Program-made: the position numbers and the translations under genes
The notes under the pieces: model-generated
Database searches by the model: none
The model's input: only the letters and a program-made list of their open reading frames with translations
What the model was told of the DNA's origin: nothing
Assembly: GCA_002385415.1 (NCBI GenBank)
Contig: DGDL01000032.1
Span: forward strand, 11,700 to 18,980
Length of the DNA stretch: 7,281 nucleotides
DNA from: Clostridiales bacterium UBA3953
GTDB taxonomy: Bacteria; Bacillota; Clostridia; Oscillospirales; CAG-272
Reading direction: 5' to 3'
Shown: piece after piece, positions 1 through 6,499 of the stretch
Numbering within the stretch: the first letter of the stretch is position 1
How the letters are laid out: each line of letters begins with the position of its first letter

Positions 1-1170
1 GCGCTCAACAAGAACATCAACGACAACAGAGCCAAAATCGAAAAGTATCTCGGTGTAGAAAATCGCCGTGCAGCACTTAAAGATGCGGACTTCGTCGTCA
101 ATGCAATTCAAGTAGGCGGCTATGACCCCTGCACAATTATCGACTTTGAAGTTCCAAAAAAGTATGGTCTGCGCCAGACCATCGGTGATACACTCGGTAT
201 AGGCGGTATTTTCCGTGCTCTGCGCACCATCCCGGTCCTCGAGGACTTTGCGCGCGACATGGAGGACGTCTGCCCCGACGCGTGGTTCCTTAACTACACA
301 AACCCCATGGCGATGCTGACCGGCTTCATGCTGCGCTACACCGGCGTGAAGACCGTCGGACTTTGCCACAGCGTGCAGGTCTGCTCGCGCGGACTGCTGC
401 ATGATCTCGGTATACAGTGGAAAGATCCGCTCTTTGAGCGTATCGGCGGTATCAACCACATGGCGTGGCTTGTCGAGCTGCGCGATGCGGACGGCACCGA
501 CCTTTATCCCGAGGTGCGCCGCAGGGCAATAGAAGTGCTTGAAAACCCCGAATCCAAGTCGTGGGACCTTGTTCGCTATGAGTACATACGCAGATTCGGC
601 TACTATTGCACCGAATCGAGCGAGCACAACGCAGAATACAACAATTTCTTCATCAAATCGCGCTATCCGGAGCTTATCGAGCGCTATCGCATCCCGCTCG
701 ACGAGTATCCGAGACGCTGCGAAAACCAGATAGCCGGCTGGAAAGCTGCACGCGAACAGTATGTAAGCGGCAACGTCACGCATAACCGCACCCATGAGTA
801 TGCATCTTATATAATGGATGCGATAATGACGGACAAGCCGTATAAAATAGGCGGCAACGTGCTCAACACCGGCCTCATCGACAACCTGCCGAGAGAAGCA
901 TGTGTCGAAGTACCGTGCCTTGTAAACCGTGCGGGCGTTCAGGGTTGCTACTTCGGCAGTCTGCCTCCGCAGCTTGCCGCAATGAACATGACAAACATCA
1001 ACGTTCAGCTTCTTACAATCGAGGCTGCCGTTACAAAGAAGCGCGAACACATCTATCACGCTGCCATGCTCGATCCGCACACCTCATCCGAGCTGTCGAT
1101 AGACGACATAGTAAGTCTCTGTGACGACCTTATCGAGGCTCACGGTAGCTGGCTGCCCGAGTATCACTAA
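1..1170 (+). CDS. melA: GH4 family alpha-galactosidase (MelA-like), 5'-truncated
   Basis: The frame is open from base 1, giving 389 residues before TAA (followed directly by an in-frame TAG). GH4 enzymes are cytoplasmic NAD+- and Mn2+-dependent glycosidases that cleave alpha-galactosides such as melibiose by an oxidation-elimination mechanism. Fragment residues 34-79 match the MelA pattern (NAIQVGGYDP, then DTLGIGGIFRALRTIP). NYTNPM at 98-103 is the substrate/metal-binding Asn region. The two expected metal ligands are visible: Cys122 in GLCHSV and His153 in GGINHMAW. Full-length family members are about 430-450 residues, so roughly 50 N-terminal residues, including the Rossmann GxGS nucleotide loop, lie outside the window. 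The ATG at 259 is internal and is not the start. Alpha-glucosidase or glucuronidase specificity cannot be excluded, but the NAIQVGGYDP block favours alpha-galactosidase. The next operon does not look functionally linked. Confidence 0.93.
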   Translation, partial: ALNKNINDNRAKIEKYLGVENRRAALKDADFVVNAIQVGGYDPCTIIDFEVPKKYGLRQTIGDTLGIGGIFRALRTIPVLEDFARDMEDVCPDAWFLNYTNPMAMLTGFMLRYTGVKTVGLCHSVQVCSRGLLHDLGIQWKDPLFERIGGINHMAWLVELRDADGTDLYPEVRRRAIEVLENPESKSWDLVRYEYIRRFGYYCTESSEHNAEYNNFFIKSRYPELIERYRIPLDEYPRRCENQIAGWKAAREQYVSGNVTHNRTHEYASYIMDAIMTDKPYKIGGNVLNTGLIDNLPREACVEVPCLVNRAGVQGCYFGSLPPQLAAMNMTNINVQLLTIEAAVTKKREHIYHAAMLDPHTSSELSIDDIVSLCDDLIEAHGSWLPEYH

Positions 1171-1187
1171 TAGCTGAGTAAACTAAT

Positions 1188-1216
1188 AGCCCGCGCTCCT
1201 TCGGGAGACGCGGGCT
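1188..1216 (+). terminator. UUCG-loop hairpin after the galactosidase gene
   Basis: An 8-bp outer stem (AGCCCGCG 1188-1195 with CGCGGGCT 1209-1216) and a 4-bp inner stem (CTCC 1196-1199 with GGAG 1204-1207) are separated by one bulged A at 1208. They close a UUCG tetraloop at 1200-1203. The hairpin sits 18 bp after the stop codon, where a terminator is expected, but it is followed by TAAAAGC rather than a T run. It may therefore be a weak or factor-assisted terminator, or a 3'-end stabiliser that allows read-through into the ABC operon. Confidence 0.5.
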
Positions 1217-1252
1217 TAAAAGCTAAAAGTATGATGCAGGCCAAATCCAACC

Positions 1253-1257
1253 GGAGG
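1253..1257 (+). promoter_or_regulatory. Ribosome binding site fixing a TTG start
   Basis: GGAGG lies 10 nt upstream of TTG 1268-1270. No ATG or GTG is suitably placed near the beginning of the ABC domain, and the protein from this TTG (MIQVRNLTKKYG) begins exactly as ABC ATPases of this family do. The site therefore decides the start codon. Confidence 0.85.
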
Positions 1258-1267
1258 TAAAAACAAG

Positions 1268-2440
1268 TTGATACAAGTCAGGAACCTCACCAAAAAGTAC
1301 GGGCCGAATACCGTCGTGAAAGGCTTGACATTCACTATCGAAAAAGGGAGAATTTACGGTTTTCTCGGCCCGAACGGTGCGGGCAAGACCACAACTCTCA
1401 ACATGCTTACAGGCTGTCTGGCACCGACGGAGGGCGAGATAATCATAAACGGGCATGACATATACGAGGAGCCGGAGGAAGCCAAACGCTCAATCGGATA
1501 TTTGCCGGAGCAGCCCCCGCTCTATATGGACATGACACCGTATGAATATCTTTGTTTTGTTGCCGAAGCGAAAGGCGTTGACCGCGCGGAAGTTGACGAG
1601 GCTGTGCGCCATGTCATGGAAGAAACTCACATACTTGAAATGGCCGGACGGCTTATAAAAAACCTGTCGAAAGGTTATCGCCAGCGCGTCGGCATCGCTC
1701 AGGCAATGCTGGGCAATCCGGACCTGATTATACTCGACGAGCCGACGGTCGGTCTTGACCCAAAACAGATAATTGAGATTCGCGAACTTATTGCAAGGCT
1801 TGGCGAAAATCACACGGTGCTGCTGTCGAGCCATATACTGGCTGAAGTAAGCGCTATTTGCGACTATGTAATGATAATATCAAACGGAAGGCTGGTCGCG
1901 GCAGACACGCTCGAAAACATCCGCCGCTCGCAAATCAAAGAGAACAGCGTTACTGTCACCGCGCGTGCTCCGCAGGACAAAATCGAGGAGGTTTTGGACA
2001 AAATAGACGGTATTGTCAAATATGACATGACCGCTGTTCCCAGTGTGGATGAGGTTTGGGATGTTGTCATTGACGTCGACAAGGGTATAGATATTCGCGA
2101 ACGCCTGTTTACAGAGTTTGCAGCGGCAGGCGTACCGCTGCGCAAGCTCAGCTCGGCGGAGCCCAGCCTTGAGGAAGTATTTTTACAGCTCACCTCCGAG
2201 GACCGGGCGGCACGCGGATATGATATTTTTGACGAGGTTTTGGGATCTGGGACGCAAACGGACGCTGACACCGAAGATGAAGAAGCGGACGCGTTTCCCG
2301 GCTATGACATCGGCGACGGCAAAGACGAGGAAAACAACGGGGATGACGATTTCGATGACGGCGGCGATGAAGATGACGACTATTATGTCCCCATGTTTAG
2401 AAAAACCGCTGACGAGGATGAGGGGGACGACGAAGAATGA
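1268..2440 (+). CDS. ABC transporter ATPase (GldA/NatA-like) with acidic C-terminal tail
   Basis: The nucleotide-binding subunit of a Gld-type ABC-2 transporter, expected on the inner face of the membrane with the next gene's permease. Visible motifs are Walker A GPNGAGKT (34-41), Q-loop Gln82 in YLPEQPPLY, signature LSKGYRQRVG (133-142), Walker B LIILDEP (153-159), D-loop GLDP (162-165) and switch His189 in SSHILAEV. A regulatory domain follows and ends at the family-typical PSLEEVFLQLT (299-309). Relatives usually stop near there (about 300-320 residues); this protein runs to 390. In residues 331-390 I count 30 Asp/Glu and 3 Lys/Arg, with GYDIFDE (317-323) and GYDIGDG (345-351) as a related pair. 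The stop overlaps the permease ATG (ATGA). The TTG start is supported by GGAGG. Substrate is unknown; the ATPase assignment is firm. Confidence 0.96.
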   Translation: MIQVRNLTKKYGPNTVVKGLTFTIEKGRIYGFLGPNGAGKTTTLNMLTGCLAPTEGEIIINGHDIYEEPEEAKRSIGYLPEQPPLYMDMTPYEYLCFVAEAKGVDRAEVDEAVRHVMEETHILEMAGRLIKNLSKGYRQRVGIAQAMLGNPDLIILDEPTVGLDPKQIIEIRELIARLGENHTVLLSSHILAEVSAICDYVMIISNGRLVAADTLENIRRSQIKENSVTVTARAPQDKIEEVLDKIDGIVKYDMTAVPSVDEVWDVVIDVDKGIDIRERLFTEFAAAGVPLRKLSSAEPSLEEVFLQLTSEDRAARGYDIFDEVLGSGTQTDADTEDEEADAFPGYDIGDGKDEENNGDDDFDDGGDEDDDYYVPMFRKTADEDEGDDEE

Positions 2441-3303
2441 GCGCGCTTTATAGAAAAGAATTCAAATCGTATTTCAACAACATGACCGGATGGGTCGTTA
2501 TAGCTTTTTTGCTTTTTATAGCCGGTATATTTGTCAATGCGGTCAACCTCAACGGTAAATATCCGGGATTTGAGGTTTCGCTCGGCAGCATGGGCTTTGT
2601 TATGATGTTCGTGGTGCCAATTTTGACAATGCGATCGCTTGCGGAGGAACGCGCGACCAAAACCGACCAGCTTTTATTCTCGCTGCCGATGTCGGTGACA
2701 AAAATGGTGCTCGCAAAATATTTTGCCATGCTGAGCGTATTTGCGATACCTCTTGGCATAATGGCACTTTATCCGCTGTTTTTACTATTGTACGGTTCGG
2801 TTAACCTTATAACGGCGTACAGCGCGCTGATTGGATATTTTCTTTTGGGTGCGGCACTTATAGCTATCGGTCTTTTTGTGTCGTCGCTGACCGAAAGCAT
2901 TGTCATATCGGCGGTTGTCACCTTTGGCGCCATGCTGCTTTGCAACCTGATGAGCGGGCTTGCAAATATGGTGCCCAACACTTCGATAGCGTCGTTTATT
3001 GCATTTACGATTGTGATTTTCGTGCTTGGATATCTCATCTATTCAATGACGAAAAACTACTGGCTCGCCTTTTTCTGCGGATGCGTGGCAGAGGCGGTGC
3101 TGCTCGGCATTTATATTTTCAACCGAACGGCGTTTGTCGGCTCGTTTGCCGATGTCATGAAGTGGCTGTCCCTTTTTGACCGCATTAACACCTTTATATA
3201 CAGCCGCATGTTCGACATCACGTCGATAGTATATTACATCTCGGTCGCGGCACTGTTCGTGTTCCTCACGTCGCAGTCGGTCGACCGACGCAGATGGAAT
3301 TAG
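2437..3303 (+). CDS. ABC-2 type permease (GldF-like)
   Basis: The membrane subunit of the transporter encoded here, 288 residues. A short cytoplasmic N-terminus (LYRKEFKSYFNN, typical of ABC-2 permeases) precedes the first helix at about 17-37. More hydrophobic segments follow near 50-64, 95-118, 124-150, 153-175, 183-203, 209-226 and 264-282 (estimated by eye). Between helices 2 and 3 is RSLAEERATKTDQLLFSLP (66-84), the conserved cytoplasmic coupling segment of GldF/NosY-like permeases (compare 'EEr..GT.elLl..P.s'). Its ATG overlaps the ATPase stop by 4 nt, and a GGGGG at 2422-2426 inside the ATPase tail acts as a possible ribosome site, so the two proteins are probably made in equal amounts. 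Substrate is not inferable from sequence. Confidence 0.92.
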   Translation: MSALYRKEFKSYFNNMTGWVVIAFLLFIAGIFVNAVNLNGKYPGFEVSLGSMGFVMMFVVPILTMRSLAEERATKTDQLLFSLPMSVTKMVLAKYFAMLSVFAIPLGIMALYPLFLLLYGSVNLITAYSALIGYFLLGAALIAIGLFVSSLTESIVISAVVTFGAMLLCNLMSGLANMVPNTSIASFIAFTIVIFVLGYLIYSMTKNYWLAFFCGCVAEAVLLGIYIFNRTAFVGSFADVMKWLSLFDRINTFIYSRMFDITSIVYYISVAALFVFLTSQSVDRRRWN

Positions 3304-3318
3304 TGGGAGGACGTTTAT

Positions 3319-4782
3319 ATGTCAAAGCTAAACTCATTGCGCCGGATGCTTGACACAAAATATGTGCGTTTCGGCGGCTACAGCGCGCTGATGTGCGCAA
3401 TTGCAATTGCCATAGTAATTGTGGTCAATCTGCTTGTAAACGCCCTGCCCGCAACTTTTACCAAGCTTGACACATCAAAAGATAAAATCTTCACGATTTC
3501 CGACGAAACAAAGGAAATAATACGTTCTGTCACCGACGATATAACCATGTATCTCATCGCCTCGTCGGGCAACGAGGACGACCAGCTTATCCGCTTTATG
3601 GAGCGCTATACGGCAACAAACCCCAAAATAAAGCAGGGTAAGGTCGACCCCGCGCTCAGCCCCGACTTTATAAGCAAATATACCGACGAGGATTTGTCCG
3701 AAAACAGCATAATAGTGGTCAATCACAATAGCGGCCGTGCATATGCGATAGACAACTTTGACATATACGTCACAACATACACCGAAGAGGAGCTGTATTA
3801 CTATTACCTGTACGGCACTATGCCAAAGGGCACAACCTCGTTTGCAGGCGAGCAGGTGCTCACCTCGGCTATTGATTTTGTGACGGAGGAAAATCTGCCC
3901 ACCGTTTATTTCACCACCGGCCATGGAGAAAAGACGGTTACCGACTCGATTTTAAAAAATATCACTTCCGAGAACATCAACACGGATACGGTTTCGCTGA
4001 TGAGTGAAGGCGGTATCCCCGAGGACTGCACCGTGCTGATGATAAACACGCCGTCAAACGACTTTACGAAAGAAGAAATCGAGATGCTGAGGGGCTATGT
4101 GTCCTCCGGCGGCAAAATCCTGCTTATAACAAGCTATGCATACTCGAACCTTGACAACCTTTTCGGGTTTATGGCTGAATATGGCCTGCAGTTTGTGGAG
4201 GGTCTTGTTGTAGAAGGCTCGATGTCGTACACCTACAACGGCATACCTTTCTATCTCATGCCCAAAATAGGCGCAAATGAAATAACCGACAAAGCCGGCT
4301 CGAATGTCTATATAGTGCTGCCTAACTCGCACGGCATCCGTTTGGCTGAAGATATTCCCGCTACCGTTAAAGTAACCAAACTTATGACGACAACCGACAG
4401 CGCATTTGCAAAGATGGAGCTGCCGGAAGTCGGCGAAATAGTAAAGACCGACGCGGACGAACCCGGGCCTTTCCAGCTTGGCGTCATGGCGACAGTGGAA
4501 AATCAAAATGCCGACAGCGGCAGGCTTATTTGGTTCTCGTCGCCTGACCTGATCTCCGATTTGACGGCACAGATTGGAAACCACAAATACTTTATCGCGA
4601 CGCTGACAACTCTGTGCGACAAACAAAGCTCGATCTCGATAGCAGCGAAATCTATGCAGGTCGCGGCGCTGAATATATCCGATACCGGCGCGACGATATG
4701 GAGCATAATAATAATCGGAATTATACCGGGACTGCTTTTGGTCGCGGGGTTTGTCCGCTGGAATACTCGCCGTAAACGCTGA
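3319..4782 (+). CDS. GldG-family protein (ABC-type uncharacterized transport system domain)
   Basis: 487 residues, probably membrane-anchored at both ends with a large extracytoplasmic middle. A basic N-terminus precedes a helix at about 22-43. The segment TKLDTSKDKIFTISDET (48-64) is the GldG N-terminal hallmark (L-D-x-(S/T)-...-(F/Y)-(S/T)-L/I-S). TVYFTTGHGE (195-204) is the conserved block of the PF09822-type domain. A C-terminal helix lies at about 460-479, followed by the positive-inside end RWNTRRKR. GldG is the auxiliary component of the GldAFG complex described in gliding Bacteroidetes. The same family is common beside ABC ATPase/permease pairs in non-gliding Firmicutes, where its job is unknown. 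GGGAGG at 3305-3310, 8 nt before ATG, supports the start. There is a 15-bp gap after the permease. Confidence 0.92.
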   Translation: MSKLNSLRRMLDTKYVRFGGYSALMCAIAIAIVIVVNLLVNALPATFTKLDTSKDKIFTISDETKEIIRSVTDDITMYLIASSGNEDDQLIRFMERYTATNPKIKQGKVDPALSPDFISKYTDEDLSENSIIVVNHNSGRAYAIDNFDIYVTTYTEEELYYYYLYGTMPKGTTSFAGEQVLTSAIDFVTEENLPTVYFTTGHGEKTVTDSILKNITSENINTDTVSLMSEGGIPEDCTVLMINTPSNDFTKEEIEMLRGYVSSGGKILLITSYAYSNLDNLFGFMAEYGLQFVEGLVVEGSMSYTYNGIPFYLMPKIGANEITDKAGSNVYIVLPNSHGIRLAEDIPATVKVTKLMTTTDSAFAKMELPEVGEIVKTDADEPGPFQLGVMATVENQNADSGRLIWFSSPDLISDLTAQIGNHKYFIATLTTLCDKQSSISIAAKSMQVAALNISDTGATIWSIIIIGIIPGLLLVAGFVRWNTRRKR

Positions 4783-5858
4783 TGGATATGAAAGGTAAAC
4801 GAAAAAGAAAGAAAAACAAACTGCTTTCACTTGTTGCCGGGATTGTGGCGCTCGGAGTGCTTGGAGGTGCCTATGCACTCATTTTGGCTTACAATGAGCG
4901 CAAGGCGGCCGAGGCAGCAGCGGAAGAGGCGGCAAAAAGCGCTAAAATAGTGCTCGCCGAATATAAAATTACCGATGTCAGGTATGTAGAATACAGTTAC
5001 GAAGGTGAGACTGTTAAGCTCGAGTATAAAAATGACTACTGGTGCAATGCCGAAGACAACAATTTCCCGCTCGACCAGACCCGGCCGACGTCAATGGCAA
5101 CGGCTCTCGCGGCGGTAGCCGCCGACAGGCTGGTCGAGGAGCAAGCCGCCGACCTTGCCAAATACGGGCTTGACGATCCCTATGCTTATATCTATGTAAA
5201 GTATGCCGACGGCACTGATATGAAAATGCTGCTTGGCGACCTCAACGCCTTCACGGGCACGCGCTATATGAATATTGACGGTACCCGAAAGGTGTATCTT
5301 GTTCCCAACTCGCTTTTGAGCAATTTTAGATATAATCACAACGACCTTATTTTGCATGACACGATTCCGTCCGTCGAGTTTGCTTCGGTGACCGAAATCA
5401 CCGTCACAACCCGCTCGGATGACGGAGCGGAGAATGTGCGCCGCTACTACAAGGAAGCATTGTCTTCATCGGATGGAGAGGAAACATCCGAGCAGGACGA
5501 GGTGTGGATGCTCGATGACGGCTTGGGCGAGCCAAACCAAGTCGAAAGAGGTACGGTCAAAGAGCTGTTTGACAGCGTGACGGGTCTGTCACTGAGAAAC
5601 TGCGAAGCCTATAACGTTCGCGACGACCAAACACTGCGAAAATATGGACTGGGCAGCGCAGCGGCAAAAACCGTTGCCATAAAATATTCGGTGAAAGCCG
5701 AGGTAACGGGTGACGGACCGGCTATTTCTTCAACGGCGGCACGTACGGTGGACAAAGAGCTTTCGGTTTCATACAGCGCGCCCGACGCAGACGGCAAGAC
5801 TTATGTAAATATAGAAGGGTCAAAACTCATTTACAGTTTGCACACGGAAGAGGAATAA
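4782..5858 (+). CDS. DUF4340 domain-containing membrane-anchored protein
   Basis: 358 residues. A strongly basic stretch (KGKRKRKKNK, 4-13) leads into one hydrophobic helix (about 14-36), so the rest is predicted to be outside the cytoplasmic membrane. The exterior part has the DUF4340 layout: an Ala/Glu-rich linker (about 40-52), a repeated beta-rich module containing LAKYGLDDPYAYIYVKYADG (first block) and a second copy-like RKYGLGSAAAKTVAIKYS (about 287-304), which looks like an internal duplication. DUF4340 proteins typically follow GldG genes, as here. The ATG overlaps the GldG stop by one base (TGATG); there is no clear Shine-Dalgarno, so start depends on translational coupling. ATG at 4788 (residue 3) is an alternative. 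Function is unknown; a role as an external partner of the transporter is inferred from context. Confidence 0.88.
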   Translation: MDMKGKRKRKKNKLLSLVAGIVALGVLGGAYALILAYNERKAAEAAAEEAAKSAKIVLAEYKITDVRYVEYSYEGETVKLEYKNDYWCNAEDNNFPLDQTRPTSMATALAAVAADRLVEEQAADLAKYGLDDPYAYIYVKYADGTDMKMLLGDLNAFTGTRYMNIDGTRKVYLVPNSLLSNFRYNHNDLILHDTIPSVEFASVTEITVTTRSDDGAENVRRYYKEALSSSDGEETSEQDEVWMLDDGLGEPNQVERGTVKELFDSVTGLSLRNCEAYNVRDDQTLRKYGLGSAAAKTVAIKYSVKAEVTGDGPAISSTAARTVDKELSVSYSAPDADGKTYVNIEGSKLIYSLHTEEE

Positions 5859-5862
5859 AAAG

Positions 5863-5910
5863 CCGCGGGGCGGATATAATAAGATCCGCTCCGCGGAGAT
5901 TGCCCGCCCC
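5863..5910. terminator. GC-rich hairpin with an alternative pairing, after the ABC operon
   Basis: Bases 5863-5875 pair with 5884-5896 over 13 bp (one G-U) around an 8-nt AT-rich loop. Alternatively GGGGCGG 5867-5873 pairs with CCGCCCC 5904-5910, which excludes the first stem. On the + strand no T run follows; on the - strand the stem is followed by five T (complement of 5857-5861). It therefore looks more like a terminator for antisense transcription, or a 3'-end stabiliser, than a canonical + strand terminator. Confidence 0.5.
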
Positions 5911-5911
5911 G

Positions 5912-5966
5912 AAAAAATATACTTTTTAAAAAAGGGGTTGACAAACGGAGAAAAGGGTGGTATAAT
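5912..5966 (+). promoter_or_regulatory. Consensus sigma-A promoter with UP-like element
   Basis: TTGACA at 5938-5943, a 17-bp spacer, and TATAAT at 5961-5966 are a perfect match to the vegetative consensus. Upstream, 5912-5933 is an A tract, a T tract (5923-5927) and another A tract, which matches the layout of the alpha-CTD UP element at about -59 to -38. Predicted start is near 5973. This strength fits a stable-RNA operon. The discriminator (ATAATC) is AT-rich rather than the GC-rich type usually linked to strong stringent control. Confidence 0.93.
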
Positions 5967-5972
5967 ATAATC

Positions 5973-6131
5973 ACCGCAGAGGAAAAGCCGGCGTCGCTTT
6001 TGATGTTGCGGGGTGGGGAAAAGGCTATGATGTGCCGGATAAAAGCAAAAGCTGATTAGCTTGCCAATGTCCTGGCATCAGGCTTATATAAAACAGCCCC
6101 GCGTTGTTGAATCAAAGCCTATTAAATACAC
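5973..6131 (+). ncRNA. Structured RNA upstream of tRNA-Leu, 6S-RNA-like candidate
   Basis: No credible ORF. From the predicted start to the tRNA-Leu 5' end, the RNA folds by eye into one long rod. The closing stem is GC[T]TTTGAT 5996-6004 with ATCAAAGC 6111-6118, then GCGGGG 6008-6013 with CCCCGC 6097-6102. A large central bubble follows (6015-6027 opposite 6081-6095). The distal arm is TGATG 6028-6032 with CATCA 6076-6080, then CCGGA 6035-6039 with TCC(T)GG 6070-6075, then GC(AA)AAGCT 6045-6053 with AGCTTGC 6058-6064, capped by GATT. A closing stem, a wide central bubble and a bulged distal arm are the hallmark of 6S RNA, which mimics an open promoter. No terminator separates it from tRNA-Leu, so RNase P cleavage would release its 3' end. 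It could instead be just a structured tRNA leader. Family assignment is tentative; the fold is visible. Confidence 0.5.
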
Positions 6132-6220
6132 GCCGGTGTGGTGGAATAGGCAGACACCCGGGACTTAAAATCCCGTGAAACGAAAGTTTCGTACCGGTTC
6201 GATTCCGGTCACCGGCACCA
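6132..6220 (+). tRNA. tRNA-Leu (anticodon UAA)
   Basis: Acceptor GCCGGTG 6132-6138 pairs with CACCGGC 6210-6216; discriminator A6217 and encoded CCA 6218-6220. The anticodon stem CGGGA/TCCCG closes loop CTTAAAA, giving anticodon TAA at 6166-6168 (reads UUA/UUG). A long variable arm (GAAAC-GAAA-GTTTC) marks it as class II, and TTCGATTC is the T loop. It lies 18 bp upstream of the fMet tRNA in the same transcript. Confidence 0.97.
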
Positions 6221-6238
6221 AAAGCCGGAGTTATATAT

Positions 6239-6315
<77 letters not shown>

Positions 6316-6324
6316 AAGTGAAAG

Positions 6325-6364
6325 CCGCAGTTGGCAGATGCCAGCTGCGGTTTTTTTATTTTTT
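6325..6364 (+). terminator. Intrinsic terminator of the tRNA operon
   Basis: An 11-bp stem (6325-6335 with 6340-6350, one U-G pair) closes a 4-nt loop (6336-6339) and is followed by seven T (6351-6357), then A, TT and further T to 6364. It starts 10 bp after the fMet tRNA and ends the stable-RNA transcript that begins near 5973. Confidence 0.95.
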
Positions 6365-6470
6365 CTGCAAATCCCCGTTTTTTCTGCATGCACATTACAA
6401 ATGGCATTCACGACAACGCTGTTTACAGTTTATTATTAAATTTTTGGGTATAATCCTAAACATATTGCAC
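6365..6470. other. Intergenic spacer, no gene seen
   Basis: About 100 bp of AT-rich spacer between the tRNA terminator and the next promoter. It contains a second TATAAT at 6449-6454, but with only TTTACA (6422-6427) 21 bp upstream as a -35, so it is a poor promoter. No ORF, repeat or RNA fold is convincing. Confidence 0.6.
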
Positions 6471-6499
6471 TTGTTTATTTAGGAAAATTAACGTATAAT
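6471..6499 (+). promoter_or_regulatory. Predicted promoter of the sugar phosphate isomerase gene
   Basis: TTGTTT at 6471-6476, a 17-bp spacer and TATAAT at 6494-6499. Transcription would start near 6506, leaving a leader of about 26 nt that carries the ribosome site GGGGTG (6521-6526) before ATG 6532. It follows a strong terminator, so the gene needs its own promoter. Confidence 0.7.

Noticed and set aside
1221..1262. Promoter for the ABC operon (TATGAT at 1230-1235)
   Set aside because: No -35-like hexamer at a usable distance; the correct position falls within the GC-rich hairpin. The operon promoter is not identifiable.
4054..4878. Minus-strand 274-residue ORF
   Set aside because: It lies wholly opposite the GldG and DUF4340 genes, has a Cys/His/Arg/Tyr-rich composition typical of antisense shadows, and has no recognisable motif, promoter or ribosome site.
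5973..6131. SRP (4.5S) RNA, tmRNA or T-box leader
   Set aside because: The apical loop is GATT with no GGAA-type SRP loop and flanking AGCAG-like motifs, no tRNA-like ends or tag ORF for tmRNA, and no T-box sequence or downstream aminoacyl/amino-acid gene.
6449..6454. Second TATAAT upstream of the isomerase gene as its promoter
   Set aside because: The only -35-like hexamer (TTTACA 6422-6427) is 21 bp away, while the TATAAT at 6494 has a well-spaced TTGTTT.
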